A stretch of 60,370 nucleotides of DNA from Bacillota bacterium (GCA_023424995.1 JAFADH010000213.1:1-60370), one strand, 5' to 3'; counted from the first letter of the stretch, positions 9,810 through 19,063 are shown. Program-made: numbers and translations. Notes: generated by a model not told the origin, from the sequence alone.

Positions 9810-9837
9810 ATTATATCACGATGTGATACCAAGTCAA
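9810..9837 (-). promoter_or_regulatory. Promoter of the MarR-exporter operon
   Basis: Minus-strand TTGACT (9832-9837), 16-bp spacer and a perfect TATAAT (9810-9815). The operator at 9782-9805 covers the expected start site. Confidence 0.8.
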
Positions 9838-9934
9838 TACATACAATTATGAAGATTTTATGAAATGACGTTTATTGGATTTTATTTTTTGGTCTGCGAA
9901 TGCCGCCTCTCGTTTTTATTCTGAAAATGGGCGC

Positions 9935-9979
9935 AAAAATACCGCAGGACAAGCAGCCTGTGTCGGGACTGTATCCTGC
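9935..9979 (-). terminator. Probable terminator of the aminotransferase gene
   Basis: On the minus strand a GCAGGA/TCCTGC stem with an internally paired loop is followed by GGTATTTTT, just downstream of the aminotransferase stop. The region 9838-10037 contains nothing else that I recognise. Confidence 0.5.
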
Positions 9980-10037
9980 TATATTTTTCTAAGGTGCCAA
10001 TGTCAATTGATACTTTGGTAAATTATCATAATCTAAA

Positions 10038-11138
10038 CTATGACTGAAGGACCTCAAGTAAGATTTCCAGCAGCCTGTCGTTCAGTTCGGGAGCCATAAA
10101 GCAGAAACGGAAGAACCGGTTATTCAGGAATGGAAAGGTGGAGCAGTCACGGATCATATAACCGTGCTTAATGGCAGCCTCGAACAGATCCATGGCTGTG
10201 ACGTCCTCCCTGAGAATCTTTACCAGAATGAAGTTGGCGGTAGGAGAATAATACCGGACATTCCGGCAGGTTTCCAGAATCCTGCAGATACGCGCCCGTT
10301 CGGCGGCGATGAGTGCCCGGGTCTCCTTAATATAATCCTCGTCCGTGAACATGATCTCTCCTGCGATGGCCGCCAGACTGTTAATGGTCCAGGGATTTTT
10401 GCGCTGGTTGATCTCCTTTAAAAGGTCTGCGTTGCCGCAGATGGCGTAGCCCAGGCGCAGTCCGGGTGCGGCGAAGAATTTGGAGATTCCGCGCAGTATT
10501 ATGATATTGTTATAATATCCGGTGAGAGGAACGGAGGTAATCTTCTGGATATCCTCAGCGAATTCCACATAGGTCTCATCCACCATGACGAAGATTCCCT
10601 GCTGCTTGCAGATATCAAGGATCTTGCGCATATCACTCCGGGTGATGGCGGAAGAGGTGGGGTTATTGGGATTGCAGAGGACCAGCAGATCCACATCCTC
10701 CGTCAGTTCGGCTTCCAGCTCCTGAAGCTCCAGGCTGAAGTTATGCTCCTCCGCCAGAGGATAATATCTCGTGTGGCCGCCGCCCAGGGTCACCTCACGC
10801 TCATATTCGGAGTAAGTGGGGCCGAGGATCAGTGCCTTTTTCGGATGCCTGATCTGGATGAACAGGGAGATCAGTTCGGTGGATCCGTTGCCCACGATGA
10901 TATTCTCTATATCGGCATGAACGTAGTCCGCTATTTTTCTGCGCAAAGAGGTGTATTCCCGGTCAGGATAGCTCATAATGGCATCGATCTTCTCAGCCAG
11001 GGTGGTTTTTAACAAGGGGGATATTCCCAAGGGATTGACATTGGCAGAGAAACTGACGATATCCTCCTTCCTGATGCCGTATATCTTCTCGATCGTCTCT
11101 AGATCGCTTCCATGAAAATGGTCGGTGTGCTTAATCAT
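10038..11138 (-). CDS. PLP aminotransferase, CobD/HisC-like
   Basis: A 366-residue fold-type I PLP enzyme. The start (HGSDLETIEKIYG, then FSANVNPLG) is more like threonine-phosphate decarboxylase CobD than HisC. The NPNNPTS loop, VDETYVEF with the PLP-binding Asp, and RGISKFFAAPGLRLGY with the Schiff-base Lys are all present. CobD makes (R)-1-amino-2-propanol phosphate for the cobalamin nucleotide loop; HisC transaminates histidinol phosphate. No cobalamin or histidine gene is nearby, so substrate is undecided. AGGAGG lies 9 nt before the ATG. Confidence 0.85.
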   Translation of the reverse strand: MIKHTDHFHGSDLETIEKIYGIRKEDIVSFSANVNPLGISPLLKTTLAEKIDAIMSYPDREYTSLRRKIADYVHADIENIIVGNGSTELISLFIQIRHPKKALILGPTYSEYEREVTLGGGHTRYYPLAEEHNFSLELQELEAELTEDVDLLVLCNPNNPTSSAITRSDMRKILDICKQQGIFVMVDETYVEFAEDIQKITSVPLTGYYNNIIILRGISKFFAAPGLRLGYAICGNADLLKEINQRKNPWTINSLAAIAGEIMFTDEDYIKETRALIAAERARICRILETCRNVRYYSPTANFILVKILREDVTAMDLFEAAIKHGYMIRDCSTFPFLNNRFFRFCFMAPELNDRLLEILLEVLQS

Positions 11139-11462
11139 CTGGCTTCCTCCTGGATAGAATTTATAAAATATAATCCATAAGACCTATGCAATATCTTGTT
11201 GAAAGGTATGGATTTTTTGCTATATATAGATTATAATTGAACATAGTTAAATATATTGTAATTAAATATACCATATTGGCAGACTCATACGGTATCGGCA
11301 TGATCTGCCGGTGATGCGCGCTCACTATGTTCGGCGCTGATTTTACATATCCACAACTTCTGATAAATTGTATTATATCGTATTCCTGTGAAAATGCAAT
11401 GCTTCCGTAATTAGTATTCATATAGATATGTTCTTTATAGATTATTAACCTGAGGTGATAAA
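11139..11462. other. Divergent intergenic region with promoters
   Basis: No gene is supported here. On the plus strand TTGAAA (11199-11204), a 16-bp spacer and TATATA (11221-11226) could start the four-gene cluster, which would give a leader of over 200 nt. The region is AT-rich and must also hold the promoter of the leftward aminotransferase gene, which I could not place. Confidence 0.4.
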
Positions 11463-14400
11463 TTGAAGGAGAAAATTGAGCGATTTTCAAAAGGTGATTT
11501 TGAATATGAACTGCCCTTTATTTGTCTGTCGGAGGAAGAGATAAGCATAACCGTAGAAGCCGGTAAGATATTGAAGGACAGCTTTATCATCAGCAACAGT
11601 GCCGGAAAGCGGATGAAGGGTGTCGTATATTCCTCTCATAAGCTGCTGCAGGTGGAAAATCCCCGGTTTGACGACACGGAGAATACCGTATACTATCAGT
11701 TCAATGCAGCCTACCTTAAGGAAGGGGACCGGATTACCGGTGAACTGAACATCGTCTGCGACTGCGGTGAGAAGGTGCTGCCCTTTCTGGTTCAGGCGGA
11801 AGGCTCTTATTGCATGACCTCTCTTGGGAAGATCAAGGATTTGTTCCAATTTACCAATTTGGCGAGAATGGATTGGCCGGAAGCGAAGAAGGTATTCCGT
11901 TCAGAGGATTTTGAACGCATTTTCTTAAGCAACGAAGACCGGTATCGATTTGTATATAATAATCTGATAAAAAGCATTTCCACCAGTCAGGCGCTGGAGG
12001 AATTTCTAATAACCATACATAAAAAACCGGTGATCCGCCTTGAGATAGATAAAGAGAAGGCGGAATATCTGGTCAACCGGGAGCTGATTACGGACAAGCT
12101 GGTGTTAACCAAGAACCATTGGGGATTTGCAGAGATTCGGGTGAGTACGGATGCATCCTTTATACAGCTGGACCAGAAATTCCTGTGGTCTGACCGGTTC
12201 ATCGGCAATACCCATATGGTGTCCTATAGTATCGATCCCAAGAGCCTTAAGCCGGGCAATAACTTTGGCTGTATTTATATTAAGACCTCGCAGCAGACGA
12301 TTGCGGTAGAGATTGTGTGCAAGTATAAAAAGGAAGACGGCAAGACCTCGGAGCTCAGGCAGCTGCAGAAGCTGGATTACGGCCTTGTACATAATTACCT
12401 GAATTTATGCCTGAATAAGATATCCCACGGGGAATATCTGGCACAGGCCGAGACTCTACTGCGGCGGATGCCCGGACCTGAGATTAACCGTTTTCGGGAG
12501 CTGATGCGGATTCATCTCTCTATCGCAGCCGGTAAGAATAAGATAGCTGAGGAGCTCATAGGGGATATGGCGGCAGATGAGCTGTCGTTAAAACGAAAAT
12601 CTGTCCTGGAATATTGTACATATCTGTATCTGGACGCCTTATACCATAAGGATGAGGATACGATAAAATTCGCAGTGGCTTCTATACGCCGTTATTATGA
12701 TACCGGATATAATGATTGGCGGCTTTTATGGCTGTTACTCAATGTAGATAAGCAGTATGAGAAGAATAAGGACGTTAAATTAGGCGATATACAGGAGCAG
12801 TTTAATGCGGGCTGCCATAGTCCGATTCTATATTATGAAGCCATGTGCATCTACAATGAAGAGCCCTTTCTCCTGAGGGAATTGGGAGACTTTGAGATAC
12901 AGATTCTGAATTTCGGAATTAAAAACTGGATGATTTCCAGAGAAACCGCACAGCAGTACACTTATCTGGCGGTTAAGCTAAAAAGCTTCCACCCGGTTGT
13001 TTTTCACGGACTGGAACGGCTTTATAAGGAATATGGCACGAAAGAGCTGCTGTCGGCAATCTGCAGCATACTGATCAAGGGTATGAAGAAGGAAGAGAAA
13101 TACTTTCACTGGTACCGCCTCGGTGTAGAGTCCCAGCTGCGGATCACAGAGCTTTATGAATATTACATGTACTCCATCAGGGATGATGTGAAAGAGCTTC
13201 TGGCACAGCCGGTTTTATTGTACTTTATCTATAACAGCAGCCTGACCGAGAAGAAGAAAGCATTCCTGTACGCCAATATCATAAGGAACAAGGATAAGTG
13301 CGAGACCATATACCGGACCTATTATAAGAAAATGGAAGTATTCACGGCCAAGATGCTGGAACGGCATTACATCAACCGCGACCTGGCAGTATTATACCGG
13401 GAATTTATGGGGAAAGGCATGAGTACGGAAGAAGCCGGGCATATGCCTTATGTGCTGTACCGTCATGAACTGGTATGCAATAATCCTGACATTGTAAATG
13501 CTGTCGTGGTCCATAAAGAATTTGGACCGGAGGAAAGCATCCCATTGGTTGACGGCATGGCGCAGGCGGATATCTATACGGAAAATGTGGAGATATTTCT
13601 GGTAGACAGCTTCGGCAACCGTTATGTGGAATCAGTAGAATATACCCTTACTCCATACCTTAAATCCGAAGAATTCGAAAGCTGCCTCCTGGAGCACAGC
13701 GATCATCCCATGCTGCTCCTGCATCTCTTTGACCGGTATCAGAGGTACCTTATCCTGACTGATACGGCGATCAATATAAGAAAGAAAGTATTCCAGATGG
13801 AAGGGCTGGCAAAGGAGTATGTGAATTCCTGCTGCGAGACCCTGATTGATTATTATTATGATAACTATGACGATGAACAGCTGGAGTACTATCTGAGCAA
13901 GGTAGACCTGTTTCAGGTCCGCCCCTCTCAGAGGGCAAAATTCCTGGAATTCATGGTGATTCGGACCTTTTATAATGAAGTACTGGAGGCTCTTCAGAGC
14001 TTTGGCATGGAGGGGATTCCCATTAACCGCCTGGTAAAGCTCTGCTCCGGATGGCTTCAGACTCCGGATGCCGGGAAGAATAACGAATACATGGTGCTGT
14101 TATGCCATTACGTATTCATACATAATAAATATGATGTGGCAATCCTTCAGTACCTGCTGCGGTATTATAACGGCTCAACCAGGGATATGTTCAAGCTTTG
14201 GCAGGCGGCGAAAAGCTTCGAACTGGATGCCCATCTTCTGGAGGAGCGTCTTTTAACACAGATGCTGTTTGCCGAAAGCTATATCGAAGACAGCTTCCTG
14301 GTATTCGACACCTATTATAAAGATATAACCAACCACATGCTGGTACGGGCATTTCTTACCTTCTATGCATATAAATTTCTTATCCATGACCAGGTAATCG

Positions 14401-15005
14401 ATGAGAAGCTCTTCCCGGTGATGAAGAGAGAGCTTAATTATGAGGAAAACGATGTCTGCCTTCTGGCATGGCTGAAGCATAATGCGGCAAATCCTGCACT
14501 TACACAGCAGGAGCTGACATTTACGGAATATCATATAACCCGGTTTGTACGTAAGGGTATTATAATGCCCTTCTTCCAGGAGTATAGATACAGAGTTGCT
14601 CTGCCGGACCGGATCATAGATAAGTATTATATCACCTACCACTGCGATCCGCGAAAGCAGGTCTATATCCATTACCGGCTGCTTAAGAATGACGATACCG
14701 AGTTTGCTACGGAACGCATGCCGAATATTTATATGGGGATCCATCTGAAAGAATATATCCTATTTTACCATGAAGCCCTGCAGTATTATATCACGGAGGA
14801 AGCCCAGGAGGATACGAATATTACTGAGAGCCTGCATATCCAATACGAAAGCATAACTCTGGAAGCGGATGAATCCAATTACAATCAGATTAATCTTATG
14901 CTTATGGCACAGGAGATGAAGGACGACAGTACATTACTGGATCTCATGGAGAACTATATTAAAAAGGAATATATGATTGATGCGTGCTTTTCCATAATTG
15001 AATAA
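11463..15005 (+). CDS. Giant DUF5717-like protein of a four-gene cluster
   Basis: A 1180-residue protein without signal peptide or membrane segment. The N-terminal part looks like two beta-sandwich modules (about residues 10-110 and 190-290; the second ends in a NFGCIYIKTSQQTIAVEIVC strand pattern). A long helical-repeat region follows (about 300-1000, many Leu/Tyr/Glu helices of TPR/HEAT type), with a mixed region around 640-730 and a beta-rich tail with YITYHCDPRKQVYIHYRL. It matches my recollection of the DUF5717 family of Lachnospiraceae; its function is unknown. The start is TTG with GAGGTG 6 nt upstream. It is the first of four co-directional genes, next to an Hsp70/actin-like protein, and may be a scaffold or client-binding partner (inference). 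Confidence 0.75.
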   Translation: MKEKIERFSKGDFEYELPFICLSEEEISITVEAGKILKDSFIISNSAGKRMKGVVYSSHKLLQVENPRFDDTENTVYYQFNAAYLKEGDRITGELNIVCDCGEKVLPFLVQAEGSYCMTSLGKIKDLFQFTNLARMDWPEAKKVFRSEDFERIFLSNEDRYRFVYNNLIKSISTSQALEEFLITIHKKPVIRLEIDKEKAEYLVNRELITDKLVLTKNHWGFAEIRVSTDASFIQLDQKFLWSDRFIGNTHMVSYSIDPKSLKPGNNFGCIYIKTSQQTIAVEIVCKYKKEDGKTSELRQLQKLDYGLVHNYLNLCLNKISHGEYLAQAETLLRRMPGPEINRFRELMRIHLSIAAGKNKIAEELIGDMAADELSLKRKSVLEYCTYLYLDALYHKDEDTIKFAVASIRRYYDTGYNDWRLLWLLLNVDKQYEKNKDVKLGDIQEQFNAGCHSPILYYEAMCIYNEEPFLLRELGDFEIQILNFGIKNWMISRETAQQYTYLAVKLKSFHPVVFHGLERLYKEYGTKELLSAICSILIKGMKKEEKYFHWYRLGVESQLRITELYEYYMYSIRDDVKELLAQPVLLYFIYNSSLTEKKKAFLYANIIRNKDKCETIYRTYYKKMEVFTAKMLERHYINRDLAVLYREFMGKGMSTEEAGHMPYVLYRHELVCNNPDIVNAVVVHKEFGPEESIPLVDGMAQADIYTENVEIFLVDSFGNRYVESVEYTLTPYLKSEEFESCLLEHSDHPMLLLHLFDRYQRYLILTDTAINIRKKVFQMEGLAKEYVNSCCETLIDYYYDNYDDEQLEYYLSKVDLFQVRPSQRAKFLEFMVIRTFYNEVLEALQSFGMEGIPINRLVKLCSGWLQTPDAGKNNEYMVLLCHYVFIHNKYDVAILQYLLRYYNGSTRDMFKLWQAAKSFELDAHLLEERLLTQMLFAESYIEDSFLVFDTYYKDITNHMLVRAFLTFYAYKFLIHDQVIDEKLFPVMKRELNYEENDVCLLAWLKHNAANPALTQQELTFTEYHITRFVRKGIIMPFFQEYRYRVALPDRIIDKYYITYHCDPRKQVYIHYRLLKNDDTEFATERMPNIYMGIHLKEYILFYHEALQYYITEEAQEDTNITESLHIQYESITLEADESNYNQINLMLMAQEMKDDSTLLDLMENYIKKEYMIDACFSIIE

Positions 15006-15020
15006 ATCAATTATATTAAT

Positions 15021-15194
15021 GAAAGCGTAGTGAGCATGATCAAGCTTGCTTGAATCATGCGATCGGAGCAACAAGATCATGAATATGCCTTATATTCATG
15101 ATATAACGAAAGCGTAGTGAACATGATCAAACTTGCTTGAATCATGCGGTCGGAGCAACAGGATTATAAACAAGTCTTATGTTCATGATATAAG
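15021..15194 (+). repeat. Two tandem 87-bp hairpin-bearing repeats
   Basis: Unit 1 is 15021-15107 and unit 2 is 15108-15194; both start GAAAGCGTAGTGA and end ATATAA(C/G). Each can form two hairpins: GCATGATCAAGC pairing with GCTTGAATCATGC, and in unit 1 a perfect 11-bp stem ATCATGAATAT/ATATTCATGAT. In unit 2 the second stem has changed sequence but keeps 9 of 10 pairs, partly by G-U pairing. The array fills the gap between the first two genes of the cluster and ends just at the ribosome binding site of the second. Confidence 0.85.
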
Positions 15195-15204
15195 GAGAAG
15201 GTCC

Positions 15205-16470
15205 ATGGATACACCAAGGAAAGTAATTGTAGGCTATGATCTGTGTGACGATTTTACCCGGATCAGCTGCTACAGTTATAAATTAAATGAACCCATACCG
15301 ATCGGCCTGGAAGAAGGGGAGAGTGAAGACAGTCAGATCCCCACGGTATTATGCATTAAAAATGATACAAAGCAATGGCTCTTCGGAGAGGAAGCCATAC
15401 GGGGCGCTCAGAACGGACAGGGACTTAAGGCGGAGCACCTGCTGACGAAGCTTCGTAATGACGAAGTGACAGAGCTTTATGAGGTAAAGTTTACCGCGAT
15501 ATCCCTTATGGAAAAGTTTCTTAGAAAAACTCTGACATTGGTTAAGAATTATTTTCCCACGGAGCAGATATCAAAGCTTGTGATCACGATCCGTGATACC
15601 GAACCCATACTTGTGGACAGAATATACGAAGCTTTGGCGCTTCTGGGAATTGGTAAGGACCGGGCTGTGGTCATAAGCCATGCAGGAGCGTATCTGTATT
15701 ATGCCTTAAGCCAGGATAAATCATTATGGATGAATGATGTGGGGTTATTTGATTTTAACAGGGAAGGGCTGCATTATTATCAGATCAGGTTAAGCCGCAG
15801 AACCAGACCGGTGATCGCAATTTTGCACAAGGCAGACTATACAAATACTCTGAATATTGATATGCTGAAACAAAAGGATATCAGTCCGTCTTATATCTTC
15901 GAAAACATAGCCGGGGAGGTTTTATACAAGCAGATCATAACCACCTTGTATTTTACAGGAAGCGGCTTTGAAGGGGACTGGGCGGAGGAGGTTATCAGGG
16001 GACTTTGTACCGGCAGGAGGGTGTTCTACGGACAGAATTTATTCACGAAAGGTGCCTGTTATGCAGCCAGGGAATTATCCGGCGACAAGAGGCTCACGGA
16101 GATCCTGCTGCTTAATGATGATATGGTCCGGGGCTCGGTGGAGCTTCGTGTGTACCGGGATACAAAATTCATTGAGGTTCCTTTGGTTCAGGCGGGAGAT
16201 ATCTGGTACGAGGTGGATCAAAGTATCGATGTGATACCTGAGGGTCAGGCCGAGCTGGAGATCATCCGCAAGGATATCATGACGAAGGATGTCTTCAGGG
16301 AGAAGCTGGCCTTAGGCGGATTTCCGGAGCGGCCGGACAGGACCAGCCGGCTGAATATCCATTTTTCCTGCACAGATAAGACGACGGGTATCCTGCGGGT
16401 GACAGATTTAGGCTTTGGAGATTTCTTTCCGGCTTCCGGAGAGATAATGGAATTTACTTTAGAGATATAA
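15205..16470 (+). CDS. Hsp70/actin-fold protein, DUF5716-like
   Basis: A 421-residue protein with hallmarks of the actin/Hsp70 ATPase fold. A phosphate-1-like GYDLCDDFTRIS starts after VIV near residue 10. HAGAYLYYALSQ (about 160) corresponds to the Hsp70 EPTAAALAYGL segment. LFDFNREGLHYY is a weakened phosphate-2 loop, and GQNLFTKGACYAARE resembles the adenosine loop of DnaK-like proteins. No substrate-binding domain of DnaK size follows; the tail is a short beta region. I recall this family as DUF5716. The ATG at 15205 has AAGGAG 9 nt upstream; a longer frame begins inside the repeat and is rejected. Whether it hydrolyses ATP is unknown. Confidence 0.7.
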   Translation: MDTPRKVIVGYDLCDDFTRISCYSYKLNEPIPIGLEEGESEDSQIPTVLCIKNDTKQWLFGEEAIRGAQNGQGLKAEHLLTKLRNDEVTELYEVKFTAISLMEKFLRKTLTLVKNYFPTEQISKLVITIRDTEPILVDRIYEALALLGIGKDRAVVISHAGAYLYYALSQDKSLWMNDVGLFDFNREGLHYYQIRLSRRTRPVIAILHKADYTNTLNIDMLKQKDISPSYIFENIAGEVLYKQIITTLYFTGSGFEGDWAEEVIRGLCTGRRVFYGQNLFTKGACYAARELSGDKRLTEILLLNDDMVRGSVELRVYRDTKFIEVPLVQAGDIWYEVDQSIDVIPEGQAELEIIRKDIMTKDVFREKLALGGFPERPDRTSRLNIHFSCTDKTTGILRVTDLGFGDFFPASGEIMEFTLEI

Positions 16471-16490
16471 GAAAAGAGGTAGCTTGTTAT

Positions 16491-17321
16491 ATGGGCAAAC
16501 TAATCTTATGCAGTGGAGTAAGAACAAACAGACCATATGTCTTTCCGGCCACCGGAATCAGGATCTATTCCATCGAGGAGCTATGCTATTATCTGTATCA
16601 TCATATCTATATGATCGAGGAGGATATGTTCACGGAGGATCTCTTTGACTGGATCGGCTCGGAGCTGCGGCTGACAGAACGTGCCCAGATGCTCAAGAAA
16701 TTAAAATGGCGGAATTCTGATTTGAAGACTATCGTTACAGTCATCCTGTGCAGTGCGGATTATTATTCGGAATCTGAAATCAAAGGAGTATTAAAAACAC
16801 TGGATAATGTCACGGGAATGCCCGCGATTAAGCGGAACTGCCTGAAAGCAAATAACTGCCTTAAAAACAGAAAGTATATGGAGGCTGCTGCAGAATATGA
16901 GAAGATAATCAATTCATCCGAAGCAAGCGGGCTGACACCGGAGGAATACGGTAATATCTATCATAACTTAGGAATAGCCAAGCTTCATATTACCGGATTG
17001 GTCGAAGCCACCGGATTATTCGCTGAGGCTTATGAGCGCAACCATAGTGAATTGAGCCTGAAGCAGTATCTGTATGCCTTAAAGCTCAGCAATAATGATG
17101 ATGAATATGAAGAAAAGACAGAAGAATATCAGGTCAGCGAGGAGCTGCGCAGGGAGATCCTGGATTATCTTAAAAGTATGGAGGAAGAAGCGCTCTATTC
17201 ACAGCTGATGAATGAGATTGAACATTTGAAAAGAAGCAAAGCCCATGGTATGATGAATGAATATTACAGAAAAACAGACGAGATAATCGAGGGCTGGAAG
17301 TCCAGGATAAGACAGAGTTAA
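16491..17321 (+). CDS. TPR-like protein of the four-gene cluster
   Basis: A 276-residue soluble protein that I cannot name. The start (GKLILCSGVRTNRPYVF) is followed by a helical region and, around residues 117-200, two TPR-like helix pairs (NNCLKNRKYMEAAAEYEKII and IYHNLGIAKLHITGLVEATG). The C-terminal 60 residues are charged and helical (EELRREILDYLKSMEEEA), suited to coiled-coil contacts. It starts 20 bp after the Hsp70-like gene and is surely in the same operon. A role as adaptor between the cluster's large proteins is inference. Confidence 0.7.
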   Translation: MGKLILCSGVRTNRPYVFPATGIRIYSIEELCYYLYHHIYMIEEDMFTEDLFDWIGSELRLTERAQMLKKLKWRNSDLKTIVTVILCSADYYSESEIKGVLKTLDNVTGMPAIKRNCLKANNCLKNRKYMEAAAEYEKIINSSEASGLTPEEYGNIYHNLGIAKLHITGLVEATGLFAEAYERNHSELSLKQYLYALKLSNNDDEYEEKTEEYQVSEELRREILDYLKSMEEEALYSQLMNEIEHLKRSKAHGMMNEYYRKTDEIIEGWKSRIRQS

Positions 17322-17361
17322 GAGGAAAGACCTAAGAATGATAGAAAGGTAATACAAAAGA

Positions 17362-18546
17362 ATGGGATTATTGAGTATATTCGCCGGAAAGCGTAATCAA
17401 AAACAGGCAGATAAGGAGACGCAGGCAGCTGCGGAGGTTAAGAAGGAGCCTAAAAAGCCTTTGCGTTCGAATACCCGGACGGAGCGGATCGGATATATCA
17501 AGGATAATTGTGAACAGATAATTGAAAGCGAAAGGCAGATTGAAGAAGCCAAAGCAGAGTATCAGGCTGTTACCTCATATCTAACGGATATGCAGAAGAT
17601 TGATATGATTCCCCTGGAGCAAAGAGGCGATCTTGAGGATGCAGCCCGTAATATACTTAATCTGACCAAGGAGAGAGGTAAGCTCCAGAACAGAAGCTCC
17701 ATCCTGTCCGACCGCCAGTACAAGCTGTACGAGCGGTATGAGCTTTTAATACCCGGAGAGCTGCCGCAGCTTAAAGAAGCGGAACGGTATCAATCGGTGA
17801 TCCGGCAGGATATGGAGCATCTGGAGCAGGAGAGGCTTGATCTGGATGATGATTATGAGGATATCACAGGCAAACAGGCATTCCTCAAGGGGATTGCCAT
17901 TATCATAAGTATTGTTGTAGCGGTACTGTTTTTTCTGTTTGGCTTAATCACCTATTATTCCGAGACGAATCTGATCTGGCCGTTCCTGTTGACCGTACTG
18001 ATGGGTATGGTTCTTGCCTTCTGCATCTTCATCGAAGCAAGGAAGAATACCGCTCAGGTACGGCTGGTTCAGCTGAAACAGAACCGGCAGATCATGCTTA
18101 TGAATAAGGTGAAGTTAAAATCCGTCAATAACCGGAACTATCTTGAATATATCTATAATAAATATCAGGTTGCGGACCATGAACAATTAAGTGTCTTCTG
18201 GGAAGAATTCGTACGGCTTAAGGATGAGGCCAGAAGATATCAGGCCAATACGGATTTAATTGAGTTTAATAACAGAGAGCTGATTCGTGAATTAAAGAAA
18301 TTCGGTATTGCGGATGCTGAGATCTGGATATTCCAGAGTACGGCTATCCTTGATAATAAGGAAATGGTGGAGGTCCGCCATAGATTGAATGTCCGCAGGC
18401 AAAAACTGCGGGAACGAATCGATGTGAATACGAAACAGAAGCAGGCGGCTATGAAGGAGATCCGGACAGCAATGTCAGACTATCCGGATTGTGTGGAAGA
18501 GGCGGAGCAAATACTGCGAAGATACCGGATAGAAATGGATATGTAA
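17362..18546 (+). CDS. Coiled-coil membrane protein of the four-gene cluster
   Basis: A 394-residue protein with two membrane segments (about residues 176-198 and 205-225) between two long charged coiled-coil regions (about 40-170 and 235-390). Such a hairpin topology would leave both coiled coils in the cytoplasm. The N-terminus is Lys/Gln/Ala-rich (RNQKQADKETQAAAEVKKEP). I recognise no named family. It lies 40 bp after the TPR-like gene and ends the cluster; it could tether the other products to the membrane (inference). Confidence 0.7.
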   Translation: MGLLSIFAGKRNQKQADKETQAAAEVKKEPKKPLRSNTRTERIGYIKDNCEQIIESERQIEEAKAEYQAVTSYLTDMQKIDMIPLEQRGDLEDAARNILNLTKERGKLQNRSSILSDRQYKLYERYELLIPGELPQLKEAERYQSVIRQDMEHLEQERLDLDDDYEDITGKQAFLKGIAIIISIVVAVLFFLFGLITYYSETNLIWPFLLTVLMGMVLAFCIFIEARKNTAQVRLVQLKQNRQIMLMNKVKLKSVNNRNYLEYIYNKYQVADHEQLSVFWEEFVRLKDEARRYQANTDLIEFNNRELIRELKKFGIADAEIWIFQSTAILDNKEMVEVRHRLNVRRQKLRERIDVNTKQKQAAMKEIRTAMSDYPDCVEEAEQILRRYRIEMDM

Positions 18547-18576
18547 GCTTAAAATAAATAATTTGATAGTAATTAG

Positions 18577-18613
18577 TTGACAAAATTAGTACTATATAGT
18601 ATTGTACTATATA
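18577..18613 (+). promoter_or_regulatory. Promoter and palindromic operator of second MarR gene
   Basis: TTGACA (18577-18582) is followed after 17 bp by TATTGT. A perfect 12-bp palindrome TACTATATAGTA (18590-18601) and a half-repeat TACTATATA (18605-18613) cover the -10 and likely start site, a good MarR autoregulation site. Confidence 0.65.
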
Positions 18614-18625
18614 AGGAGGGTCGAT

Positions 18626-19063
18626 ATGCGTTCAGAAACAAATAGTGGTTTTTTGATTTCACAGATCAAGCAGGTGGGCGGCAGGATTTTCGAAAAAATA
18701 TTGGCAGATTCGGGCATTGATGCTTTTAATGGCGCTCAGGGAAGAATACTCTATGTTCTTTGGAGGTCGGACTGCGTGCCCATAATAGGTTTATCCGAAA
18801 AGACCGGGCTGGCAAAGACAACACTGACAGGCATGCTTGACCGGATGGAAGTATCGGGGCTTATAAACAGGGTTTACGATAAATCCGACAGACGGCAGAT
18901 TCTTGTGGCTCTGACTGATAAAGCCCGAAGCCTTCAGGATGAATATGATAAAGTTTCCGCAAAGATGAATGAAATCTATTTTAAAGAATTCAGTGATGGT
19001 GAAGTGGAACAACTTGAAGGCTATCTTATTCGAATTCTAAATAATTTAAAGGAGGAAATATAA
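18626..19063 (+). CDS. MarR family transcriptional regulator
   Basis: A 145-residue winged-helix regulator with the recognition helix region LSEKTGLAKTTLTGMLDRME and the wing DKSDRRQILVALTDKA. The ATG at 18626 has AAGGAGG upstream. Its stop codon TAA directly abuts the ATG of the flavin reductase gene, so the pair form an operon, and the MarR protein probably controls that reductase. The inducing ligand is unknown. Confidence 0.9.
   Translation: MRSETNSGFLISQIKQVGGRIFEKILADSGIDAFNGAQGRILYVLWRSDCVPIIGLSEKTGLAKTTLTGMLDRMEVSGLINRVYDKSDRRQILVALTDKARSLQDEYDKVSAKMNEIYFKEFSDGEVEQLEGYLIRILNNLKEEI

Noticed and set aside
11161..11490. 109-codon minus-strand frame before the giant gene
   Set aside because: AT-rich intergenic sequence, no ribosome binding site, overlaps the start of the giant gene, no recognisable motif.
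15133..15204. N-terminal extension of the Hsp70-like protein
   Set aside because: It reads through the 87-bp repeat and has no ribosome binding site; the ATG at 15205 has AAGGAG and starts right before the first beta strand.
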